Source of the DNA: Lachnospiraceae bacterium
Lineage (GTDB): Bacteria; Bacillota; Clostridia; Lachnospirales; Lachnospiraceae
Length of the DNA stretch: 6,453 bases
Assembly: GCA_017476305.1 (NCBI GenBank)
Contig: JAFVAA010000295.1
Span: forward strand, 1-6,453
Direction: 5' to 3'
Below, piece after piece: positions 1 to 5,472 of this stretch; positions within the stretch are counted from its first letter, which is position 1; the number at the start of each line of letters is the position of its first letter. The translations under genes and the position numbers were made by a program. The notes below the pieces were generated by a model that was given only the letters and a program-made list of their open reading frames with translations, was not told where the DNA came from and searched no databases.

Positions 1-666
1 CACACGAAGAATCCATTTAGAAACTATGGGGATGATACCCATCCTTATGCAGTATATAAGATTTTATATGATGCAGTAGCAAACAAACTGATTGAGGAAG
101 ACTACACGACGACTGACTGGGAAGGCTGCAAGAACATGATCAATCAGGGAAAGATTGGATGTATGGTGCTTGGTTCCTGGGCTTACCCACAGATGGAAGC
201 AGCAGGAGATAAGCCGGACGATGTCGGATATGCTCCATTCCCGATTTCTGTAAATGGAGTACAGTATGCATCAGATGGCCCTGACTACTCTTATGGTATC
301 AATGTACATGCAACAGATGATGAAAAGAATGGTGCTATGGTATTCGTAAAGTGGATGACAGAGAAGTCAGGCTTCTCCTATAATGAGGATGGTCTTCCAA
401 TCAAGGCAGGAAGCACAGAGACGAAGCTTGCCTTTGATAATGTTACCTTCCTTCAGGATGAACCTGCATTAGAAGGTGAGGAGGATCTCTTAAATGAGCT
501 GAACTCTGAGTCAGAGTTAAATATCAATGCCGGTGGAGACACGAAGATTCAGGAAATCATCGAGCATGCAGATAAGGGTGATAAGACCTTTGATGAAATC
601 ATGGATGAGTGGAACAAGAAGTGGTCAGATGCGCAGGAGGCTTGTGGCGTAGAGGTCACAGAATAA
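1..666 (+). CDS. ABC transporter sugar-binding protein (CUT1 type), C-terminal part
   Basis: This is the extracellular solute-binding protein that would capture oligosaccharides and deliver them to the two permeases encoded downstream. The frame is open from the first base and ends at TAA 664-666, giving 221 residues, so the gene start, the signal peptide and the first lobe lie outside the window. An internal ATG at 136 is not the start, because the frame continues upstream with protein-like sequence. Residues about 46-62 (GKIGCMVLGSWAY) match the conserved segment of group 1 binding proteins in which a small hydrophobic strand and a tryptophan shape the sugar site. The following GYAPFP stretch is also typical. 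The C-terminus is acidic and helical, with WNKKW near the end, as is common in the family. The neighbouring mannoside enzymes suggest beta-manno-oligosaccharides as ligand; that is inferred from context only. Confidence 0.9.
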   Translation, partial: HTKNPFRNYGDDTHPYAVYKILYDAVANKLIEEDYTTTDWEGCKNMINQGKIGCMVLGSWAYPQMEAAGDKPDDVGYAPFPISVNGVQYASDGPDYSYGINVHATDDEKNGAMVFVKWMTEKSGFSYNEDGLPIKAGSTETKLAFDNVTFLQDEPALEGEEDLLNELNSESELNINAGGDTKIQEIIEHADKGDKTFDEIMDEWNKKWSDAQEACGVEVTE

Positions 667-687
667 TAGAGCATAACAGAGGTTAGT

Positions 688-713
688 ACCGTCAGCAGGT
701 TTTGTATGACGGT
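688..713 (+). other. hairpin just after the binding-protein gene
   Basis: ACCGTCA at 688-694 pairs exactly with TGACGGT at 707-713, leaving a 12-base loop. It starts 22 bases after the stop codon. No T run follows (the next bases are TGGAGAG), so it is not a standard intrinsic terminator. A stem here could protect the 3' end of a shorter binding-protein transcript from exonucleases, a common way to make more binding protein than permease. The pairing is seen in the sequence; the role is inference. Confidence 0.45.
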
Positions 714-730
714 TGGAGAGAAGGGCACTG

Positions 731-805
731 TGTAAATGTACTACATACAGGTATGTAAATGCTACATGCGTGTATGTTACATACCTGTATGTTACATACG
801 GATGT
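731..805 (+). repeat. degenerate tandem repeat of a palindromic TGTATGTTACATAC-like unit
   Basis: Two adjacent 15-base units, TGTATGTTACATACC (771-785) and TGTATGTTACATACG (786-800), differ only in the last base. Upstream are two looser and longer relatives: TGTAAATGTACTACAT starting at 731 and TGTAAATGCTACAT starting at 754. Read in another phase, the array contains the dyad ACATAC-N2-GTATGT at 743-756 and 779-792, a one-base variant ACATGC-GT-GTATGT at 764-777, and a partial copy at 794-805. It could be a cluster of protein-binding sites, a slippage-prone microrepeat, or simply the loop of the surrounding structure. The repeats are certain; the function is unknown. Confidence 0.8.
743..792 (+). 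repeat. 16-bp exact inverted repeat within the array
   Basis: ACATACAGGTATGTAA (743-758) is the exact reverse complement of TTACATACCTGTATGT (777-792), with an 18-base spacer at 759-776. In RNA it would form a strong stem nested inside the 721-850 helix. In DNA each arm is itself nearly palindromic, so the same bases could serve as paired protein-binding half sites. Confidence 0.75.
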
Positions 806-849
806 TACGTACTTATCAAAATATCGGGTATGTCTTTATACAGTGTCCT

Positions 850-890
850 TTTTTTACTCCATATGGGCTTATTACATATGAAGTAAAAAA
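850..890 (+). repeat. AT-rich palindrome (hairpin) in the leader of the permease genes
   Basis: TTTTTTACTCCATATG (850-865) pairs with CATATGAAGTAAAAAA (875-890) at 15 of 16 positions; the only mismatch is C859/A881. The loop is 866-874. The T run is on the 5' arm and the A run on the 3' arm, so the hairpin has no trailing U tract and is not a classical terminator on either strand. It begins at the T tract that follows the 721-850 helix and could pair with that tract if transcription continues. It may stabilise the 5' end of a permease transcript, or be one end of an old repeat element. Only the pairing is directly supported. Confidence 0.55.
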
Positions 891-961
891 TGCTCCGCGT
901 ACGCCTGTGCATCATTAGGCTGCTTTTGACGGATGTGTATGGCATTCAGAACAAAATATAT

Positions 962-969
962 GGGGAGGA
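962..969 (+). promoter_or_regulatory. ribosome binding site that sets the permease 1 start
   Basis: GGGGAGGA lies 8 bases before ATG 978, near-ideal spacing. The in-frame upstream ATGs at 933, 939 and 960 have no comparable site, and ATG 960 overlaps the edge of this one. Confidence 0.8.
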
Positions 970-977
970 TTGTGTAT

Positions 978-1991
978 ATGGAGGAAGCTGTAGCTGGGAG
1001 AAAAGGATTTGGCGGCTGGCTGCGAAGCAGAAAAGGGCAAAAGACACTGATCTGCGTTGGTTTCGTGGCAATCCCATTGATTCTTTTGTTATCATTTACT
1101 TATATACCATTTGTAGAAATGGTTCGATTTAGCTTTTTCAAGATGAAATATACTACTCCGGTGGACAAAAGACTGTTCGTCGGATGGAGAAATTATTTAG
1201 ATGTGTTTCGTAGAAAGGACTGCTTTAGTGCCTTGAAGCTCAGTCTCTACTACTGTGGAGGTGCATTGTTTCAGTTAGTGCTTGCCTTATATTTGGCGAC
1301 GATCTTAAGCTTTAAGGCAAAAGGAAACAATTTGTTTAAAGGGTTTATGTTTTTCCCGTTTCTGATTAACGGTATTGCTGTTGGTTTTATCTTTAAATTT
1401 TTCTATACGAGAGGCTTTGTGTTTGATACAGTGCTTAGCTGGTGTGGCTTTGATATGGATAATCTGCCATTTTGGTTGAAGGATCAGAGGATAAACAACT
1501 GGTCCTTGGTGGCTACCTCTGTGTGGCGTTATTTCGGGCAGAATATGGTGCTCTTTATCGGTGCGATCATGTCGGTAGATTCCGAGCTTTATGAGGCAGC
1601 AGAGCTGGATGGTGCGAACCGGTTCCAGCAGTTCGTTCATATCATTTTACCAAGTATTAAAACGATTGTAACCTTGAATATTATCTTATCGATTACCGGT
1701 TCTTTAAGTGCTTTCGAGCCACCATATGTTATTACGAGTGGTGGAAACGGAACAGGAACCTATTTCGTTATTATGAATGAGATTGCGCATGTTAGCCAGA
1801 AGGTAGGTCTGGCGAGTGCGATGGCAGTGGTGCTTTTGCTGATTATTTTCCTCTGTACGATTTTACAGAAGCTGTTCTTTAAGTTTGTATTCCGTGATGC
1901 AGAGAGCGAGGATGAATCCTATAAGGCAAAGAGGGCGAGACTTAGGGCAGAAAAGGCACGCGCTCGTGCAGAGAAGAAGGGGGTGGCATAA
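978..1991 (+). CDS. ABC sugar transporter permease 1 (CUT1, MalF-like)
   Basis: This is the first of two inner-membrane subunits of the oligosaccharide importer. The product has 337 residues from ATG 978, chosen for its Shine-Dalgarno site; the frame is open back to ATG 933, but those 15 residues lack a ribosome site and do not look conserved. Six hydrophobic segments are visible at about residues 23-49, 88-110, 120-142, 176-198, 227-246 and 278-300. The cytoplasmic coupling motif is clear at 206-225: EAAELDGA, a spacer, then IILP, which docks onto the ATPase in this family. It differs from many relatives in a charged tail (about 307-337) rich in Lys, Arg, Glu and Ala. The stop codon directly precedes the permease 2 ATG. 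No ATPase gene follows, so a shared MsmK-type ATPase encoded elsewhere is likely, as in many Firmicute CUT1 systems. The manno-oligosaccharide substrate is inferred from the neighbouring genes. Confidence 0.93.
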   Translation: MEEAVAGRKGFGGWLRSRKGQKTLICVGFVAIPLILLLSFTYIPFVEMVRFSFFKMKYTTPVDKRLFVGWRNYLDVFRRKDCFSALKLSLYYCGGALFQLVLALYLATILSFKAKGNNLFKGFMFFPFLINGIAVGFIFKFFYTRGFVFDTVLSWCGFDMDNLPFWLKDQRINNWSLVATSVWRYFGQNMVLFIGAIMSVDSELYEAAELDGANRFQQFVHIILPSIKTIVTLNIILSITGSLSAFEPPYVITSGGNGTGTYFVIMNEIAHVSQKVGLASAMAVVLLLIIFLCTILQKLFFKFVFRDAESEDESYKAKRARLRAEKARARAEKKGVA

Positions 1992-2861
1992 ATGGTAAAA
2001 CATAAGGCAAATAAGAGGAAAAAGACCTATACTCCTGGACAGATTATTTGGCAGATTGTAAGATATTTCTCCTTGATTTTTTTCAGCTTTGTGGCTGTCA
2101 TTCCTGTCGTTTCCTGCGTGATTACGGCATTTAAGACGGAGGAGGAGTATCAGACGACCAATGTCATGACACTGCCGAAAAGCTTTGTGAACTTTGATAA
2201 TTTTGTTAAGGCATTTAATATGGCAAATATGGGAAAAGCTTTTTTGAATTCCGTAATCGTAATGATTTTTGTGCTGATTGCGTCTGTCATCATAGGAACG
2301 CAGCTTGCTTATGTCCTGAATCGCTTTCAGTTTCCTGGCAATAAGCTAATCCGGAACCTGTTCCTGTTTGCATCTCTGCTCCCTGCCGTTGCGATGCAGG
2401 TAACGGTGTACAATATCATGCAGGCACTCGGTTTCGTGAATCATCTGTATGGATATATTATCATGATGTGTGGAACGGATGTTATCTCGATTTATATTTT
2501 TATCCAGTTTATGGAGAATATTTCGATTTCCCTGGATGAGTCAGCAATCATAGACGGTGCTTCGTACTGGACGATTTACTGGAAAATCATCCTGCCGCTT
2601 TTAAAGCCGGCAATCGTGACCTCCTGTATCTTAAAGGGTGTCGGCGTTTATAACGAGTACTATGCGGCGAACCTGTACCTGATGAACAGAAATCTGAAGA
2701 CAATTGCTGTTTCTTTGTATACCTTTGTGGGACCGCTTGGTAGCAGATATAATTTGATTTGTGCAGGCGTCATTATTTCTCTGCTACCGGCACTGATTGT
2801 ATTTATCCTCTGCCAGAAGCAAATATACAGTGGTATTGCAGCCGGAGCGGTCAAGGGTTAA
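1992..2861 (+). CDS. ABC sugar transporter permease 2 (CUT1, MalG-like)
   Basis: This is the partner membrane subunit, 289 residues. Its ATG follows the permease 1 TAA with no intervening base, and its ribosome site AAGGGGG (1977-1983) lies inside the end of permease 1, so translation of the two is probably coupled. The N-terminus is strongly basic (KHKANKRKK) and is followed by hydrophobic segments at about 22-46, 84-108, 118-143, 152-174, 205-225 and 255-277. The coupling motif is at residues 183-202: ESAIIDGA, a spacer, then IILP. The second position is Ser instead of the consensus Ala, a change I regard as tolerated in MalG-like subunits. The C-terminus GIAAGAVKG is the usual ending of the MalG side of these transporters. 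Together these features make the family assignment secure; the substrate comes from gene context. Confidence 0.94.
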   Translation: MVKHKANKRKKTYTPGQIIWQIVRYFSLIFFSFVAVIPVVSCVITAFKTEEEYQTTNVMTLPKSFVNFDNFVKAFNMANMGKAFLNSVIVMIFVLIASVIIGTQLAYVLNRFQFPGNKLIRNLFLFASLLPAVAMQVTVYNIMQALGFVNHLYGYIIMMCGTDVISIYIFIQFMENISISLDESAIIDGASYWTIYWKIILPLLKPAIVTSCILKGVGVYNEYYAANLYLMNRNLKTIAVSLYTFVGPLGSRYNLICAGVIISLLPALIVFILCQKQIYSGIAAGAVKG

Positions 2862-2902
2862 TGGATCGGGTGAATATGGAAAATTTTGGAAAATTACCTT
2901 AG
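2861..2902 (+). CDS. possible 13-codon mini-ORF overlapping the permease 2 stop
   Basis: An ATG overlaps the permease 2 stop by one base (TAATG) and is preceded by AAGGG at 2853-2857. It encodes MDRVNMENFGKLP and ends at TAG 2900-2902, which directly abuts a GTG at 2903 in the epimerase frame. The arrangement would allow a terminating ribosome to restart and stay on the mRNA through the gap. It is short enough to arise by chance and matches no peptide I recognise. Regard it as a candidate coupling device, not an established gene. Confidence 0.2.
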   Translation: MDRVNMENFGKLP

Positions 2903-2938
2903 GTGGAGAGGGAGTGCTTGAGGGGATTCGAGTTTTAT

Positions 2939-2948
2939 AGGGGGAAGG
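2939..2948 (+). promoter_or_regulatory. ribosome binding site that sets the epimerase start
   Basis: AGGGGGAAGG ends 5 bases before ATG 2954 and supports that start. A competing purine-rich stretch at 2905-2914 precedes an in-frame TTG at 2918, and an in-frame GTG is at 2903; either would add a short, unconserved-looking extension. Confidence 0.65.
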
Positions 2949-2953
2949 TAAAA

Positions 2954-4120
2954 ATGGTTGATGAGATTAGAAAGCATCTGACAGAAAAGATTATCCCTTT
3001 TTGGAAGGGGCTAAGAGACGATGAGTTTGGGGGATATTACGGATATTTGGGATATGATCTGAAATTAGATAAAAAAGCAGAGAAGGGCTGTATCTTAAAC
3101 AGTCGAATTACATGGTTTTTCTCCAACGCCTATATGGTTCTTGGGGAGGAAGGTCTTCTTGGTGAAGCAAAGCATGGCTTTGAATTCATGAGGGAGCATT
3201 GCTTTGATAAGCAGGATGGTGGGATTTTCTGGTCGTTAAATTATGACGGTACACCGCTGGATATGACGAAGCATACCTATAATCAGGCATTTGGAATCTA
3301 TGCGCTTTCTGCCTACTATGAGGCATCGAAGGATGAGGAGGCCCTTAGCCTGGCTAAATCCCTGTTTCATGTGATTGAGGAGAAATGCAGGGATGATGGT
3401 GGATATTTAGAGGCATTTACGAAGGATTTTAAACCAGAATCCAATGAAAAGCTTTCGGAAAATGGTGTCATGGCAGAGCGGACGATGAATACCTTTTTAC
3501 ATGTTTTAGAGGCTTATACCCAGCTTTACAAAGTATCCGGGGATGTCTATGTAAAGGAGCGGATGCTCTGGCTTTTGGACCTTTTGGAGGAGAAGCTTTA
3601 TAATCCGTCCTTGCACAGACAGGAGGTTTTCTTTGATAAGGAGTATCATAGTCTGATTGACCTGCATTCCTTTGGACACGATATCGAAGCTGCTTGGCTG
3701 GTGAACCTGGCACTTCAGGTTTTGGGAGAGATGAAGCTTTCTGCGAGGATTGCTCCAATCACTTCTGATTTGGTAAGTCAGGTGTATAAAGAGGCATATG
3801 ATGGTCATTCCTTTGCGAATGAGTGCGAAAAGGGCGTGGTAAATGAGCATAGAATCTGGTGGGTACAGGCAGAGGCGATTGTGGGATTTTTTGACGCTTA
3901 CCAGAGGGACAATTCCAAAAAAGAATATTTAGAGGCATCCGAGCATATCTGGGAGTTTGTAAAAGAGCATGTGGTAGATAAAAGAGATGGTTCAGAGTGG
4001 TTTTGGGAGGTGGATAAGGATGGAAAGCCGTATCCTGACAGACCGATTGTGGAGCCGTGGAAATGCCCGTATCATAACGGGAGAATGTGTATGGAGCTGA
4101 TTAAAAGAAATCAAGGATAG
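2954..4120 (+). CDS. AGE-family 2-epimerase (cellobiose/mannobiose 2-epimerase type)
   Basis: This is a cytoplasmic enzyme expected to epimerise C2 of the reducing-end sugar of beta-1,4-linked disaccharides, here Man-Man to Man-Glc. The product has 388 residues from ATG 2954, about the usual length for an (alpha/alpha)6-barrel epimerase of this family. The N-terminus (IIPFWKGLRDDEFGGYYGYL) starts as cellobiose 2-epimerases do. Residues corresponding to the known active site are all present: Arg51 in NSR, His183 in FLH, His242/Glu245/Trp248 in GHDIEAAW, Trp303 and Glu307 in WWVQAE, and Trp369 and His374 in WKCPYHNGR. Paired histidines act as acid/base catalysts in characterised members. No signal peptide is seen. 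It lies 92 bases after permease 2 and 66 before a mannosyl-glucose phosphorylase, whose substrate it would make; this favours a mannobiose role over cellobiose or N-acylglucosamine. The family call is firm, and substrate preference is inferred. Confidence 0.92.
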   Translation: MVDEIRKHLTEKIIPFWKGLRDDEFGGYYGYLGYDLKLDKKAEKGCILNSRITWFFSNAYMVLGEEGLLGEAKHGFEFMREHCFDKQDGGIFWSLNYDGTPLDMTKHTYNQAFGIYALSAYYEASKDEEALSLAKSLFHVIEEKCRDDGGYLEAFTKDFKPESNEKLSENGVMAERTMNTFLHVLEAYTQLYKVSGDVYVKERMLWLLDLLEEKLYNPSLHRQEVFFDKEYHSLIDLHSFGHDIEAAWLVNLALQVLGEMKLSARIAPITSDLVSQVYKEAYDGHSFANECEKGVVNEHRIWWVQAEAIVGFFDAYQRDNSKKEYLEASEHIWEFVKEHVVDKRDGSEWFWEVDKDGKPYPDRPIVEPWKCPYHNGRMCMELIKRNQG

Positions 4121-4176
4121 AATACGGATTTTAGTTGCTGTGCAGTAGAAATGCTATATGGAAACGATATCCAAAT

Positions 4177-4182
4177 GGAGGG
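4177..4182 (+). promoter_or_regulatory. ribosome binding site that sets the GH130_1 start
   Basis: GGAGGG lies 4 bases before ATG 4187 (5 bases if the core is taken as GGAGG). The in-frame ATG at 4175 overlaps this site, and the ATG at 4151 has no recognisable site, so both are rejected as starts. Confidence 0.7.
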
Positions 4183-4186
4183 AATT

Positions 4187-5359
4187 ATGTTTTGTGAAAG
4201 ATATTATGTAGAAAAGGAGAAGCAGGAAAGGCTTCTTTGCAGGAACAACAGAAAAGCGGACTTTTATAACGGTATCTATGACAGATATGAATACCCGGTG
4301 CTTACCAGAGAGCATGTACCGCTTACCTGGCGTTATGATTTAGATCCTCAGACAAATCCGTATTTCATGGAGCGTCTGGGAATCAATGCGGTGATGAATT
4401 CCGGCGCGATCTATCTGAATGGAAAGTATTATCTGGTCGCAAGAATCGAAGGAAATGACAGAAAGTCCTTCTTTGGCGTAGCAGAAAGCGAGAATGGCGT
4501 GGACGGATTCCGGTTCTGGGATTATCCGATTCTTCTTCCGGATACCTGTCCGGAGGAGACAAATGTATACGATATGCGCCTGACGAAGCATGAGGACGGC
4601 TATATCTACGGGGTATTCTGCTCGGAAAGCAAGGATACTTCGGTAAACGATCTGTCTGCCGCAGTAGCAGAGGCGGGAATTGTACGTACAAAGGATTTGA
4701 AAAACTGGGAAAGGCTTCCGAATTTAAAGACCTTGCGCTCTCCGCAGCAGAGAAATGTGGTACTACATCCGGAGCTTGTGGATGGAAAATATGCGTTCTA
4801 TACTAGACCGATGGATGATTTTATCGAGACGGGAAGTGGCGGAGGAGTAGGCTTTGGTCTTTGTGAGGATATTACAAATGCCGTGATTGATGAAGAAAAG
4901 ATGACGAGCCTTAGAAAGTATCATACGATCACAGAGGCGAAAAACGGAGCAGGAGCCACACCAATCAAAACGGACGAAGGATGGATTCATATTGCGCATG
5001 GTGTGAGAAATACGGCAGCAGGGCTTCGGTATGTCATTTACGCATTTGCTACGGCGTTAGAGGATCCGTCAAAGGTGATTGCAGAGCCTTCCGGACTTTT
5101 GATTGGACCGAGAGGAGAAGAACGGGTTGGCGATGTGTCAAATGTCGTGTTCACAAATGGGGCAATCGTAAATGAAAACGGGGAAGTGTTCCTTTACTAT
5201 GCATCCTCTGATACGAGAATGCACATGGCAAAGACGGATTTAAACCGGTTAAAGGATTATGTATTCCACACACCGGCAGATCCGGGACGTTCTGTGGACT
5301 GTGTAAAACAGCGGATTGAATTGATTCAGAAAAATCTTTTATATATGAAAAAACAGTAG
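4187..5359 (+). CDS. GH130 subfamily 1 phosphorylase (4-O-beta-D-mannosyl-D-glucose phosphorylase type)
   Basis: The expected reaction is reversible phosphorolysis of Man-beta-1,4-Glc to alpha-mannose 1-phosphate and glucose in the cytoplasm, the last step after epimerisation of mannobiose. From ATG 4187 the product has 390 residues, matching the size I recall for the Bacteroides fragilis and Ruminococcus albus enzymes. Highly conserved blocks are seen throughout the five-bladed propeller fold: PLTWRYDL (about 45-52), [20 protein letters not shown] (about 84-96), [13 protein letters not shown] (126-138), [12 protein letters not shown] (about 185-196), GSGGGVGFG (216-224), [13 protein letters not shown] (250-262), [12 protein letters not shown] (271-282) and [18 protein letters not shown] (308-325). 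Asp129 in YDMRL corresponds to the catalytic acid of the family. There is no signal peptide. It sits between the epimerase and a second, distinct GH130 gene. The block pattern makes subfamily 1 a confident assignment; kinetics and exact acceptor are untested here. Confidence 0.93.
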   Translation: MFCERYYVEKEKQERLLCRNNRKADFYNGIYDRYEYPVLTREHVPLTWRYDLDPQTNPYFMERLGINAVMNSGAIYLNGKYYLVARIEGNDRKSFFGVAESENGVDGFRFWDYPILLPDTCPEETNVYDMRLTKHEDGYIYGVFCSESKDTSVNDLSAAVAEAGIVRTKDLKNWERLPNLKTLRSPQQRNVVLHPELVDGKYAFYTRPMDDFIETGSGGGVGFGLCEDITNAVIDEEKMTSLRKYHTITEAKNGAGATPIKTDEGWIHIAHGVRNTAAGLRYVIYAFATALEDPSKVIAEPSGLLIGPRGEERVGDVSNVVFTNGAIVNENGEVFLYYASSDTRMHMAKTDLNRLKDYVFHTPADPGRSVDCVKQRIELIQKNLLYMKKQ

Positions 5360-5458
5360 AAGCAGAGGGGATTGGTGAATTTGATTTACGCAGTAAATAT
5401 AGTAGCTTAATTGCTCTTGAGAAGTATATGGACGAATATTATTCGAAAATAAAAATAC

Positions 5459-5464
5459 GGAGGT
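5459..5464 (+). promoter_or_regulatory. ribosome binding site of the second GH130 gene
   Basis: GGAGGT lies 8 bases before ATG 5473, a near-consensus site at ideal spacing. It ends a 113-base gap after the previous gene in which I see no terminator, so read-through from the preceding gene is likely. Confidence 0.8.
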
Positions 5465-5472
5465 AATATATT

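Larger units (their letters stand above)
721..855 (+). terminator. long-range inverted repeat followed by T tract: possible attenuator
   Basis: Bases 721-736 (AAGGGCACTGTGTAAA) pair with 835-850 (TTTATACAGTGTCCTT) over 16 consecutive positions, with two G-U pairs (725/846 and 732/839). After one mismatch, 738-740 and 831-833 can extend the helix. The 3' arm runs directly into seven T residues (849-855), the arrangement expected of a Rho-independent terminator. The enclosed region is about 98 bases, far longer than a normal terminator loop, but it contains its own 16-bp exact stem (743-758 with 777-792), which would bring the arms together. Position between the binding-protein and permease genes fits partial termination that lowers permease expression. 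A decayed repeat element is the main alternative. Confidence 0.4.

Noticed and set aside
850..890. AT-rich palindrome as a Rho-independent terminator in its own right.
   Set aside because: The stem is almost all A-T, and the bases after it are TGCTCC, not a T tract, on the + strand; on the - strand the stem is likewise too weak.
736..918. Open frame of 60 codons in the gap, rich in Cys/Tyr/Val.
   Set aside because: It is the translation of the short tandem repeat (15 bases equals 5 codons, giving repeated VCYI-like units). It has no ribosome site and runs through both inverted repeats.
926..961. TTGACG (926-931) as the -35 box of a promoter for permease 1.
   Set aside because: No TATAAT-like -10 lies at 16-18 bases; the AT-rich ATATAT before ATG 978 is about 24 bases away, too far for a normal sigma-A promoter.
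890..1132. Open frame of 80 codons overlapping the permease 1 start.
   Set aside because: It is an out-of-frame shadow over the secure permease N-terminus and resembles no protein family I know.
1305..1640. Antisense open frames within the permease, epimerase and GH130 genes (for example 1305-1640, 3506-3850, 4383-4691, 5859-6092).
   Set aside because: Each lies opposite a secure gene with clear family motifs, has no family-like sequence, and is explained by the codon bias of the sense gene.
2877..2896. Tandem 10-base repeat TGGAAAATTT / TGGAAAATTA in the gap before the epimerase.
   Set aside because: Only two short AT-rich copies with one difference; not distinguishable from chance and not palindromic enough to suggest an operator.
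5320..5466. Stop-free stretch of 48 codons running from the end of the GH130_1 gene through the gap, with its TAA overlapping the next ribosome site; it contains protein-like sequence (KYSSLIALEKYMDEYYSK).
   Set aside because: Its only ATG is at 5428 (12 codons) with a poorly spaced GAGAAG, and the length is not surprising in AT-rich DNA. The GH130_1 protein already ends at the family's normal C-terminus, so a frameshift is not needed to explain it. A conserved small peptide cannot be excluded without comparative data.
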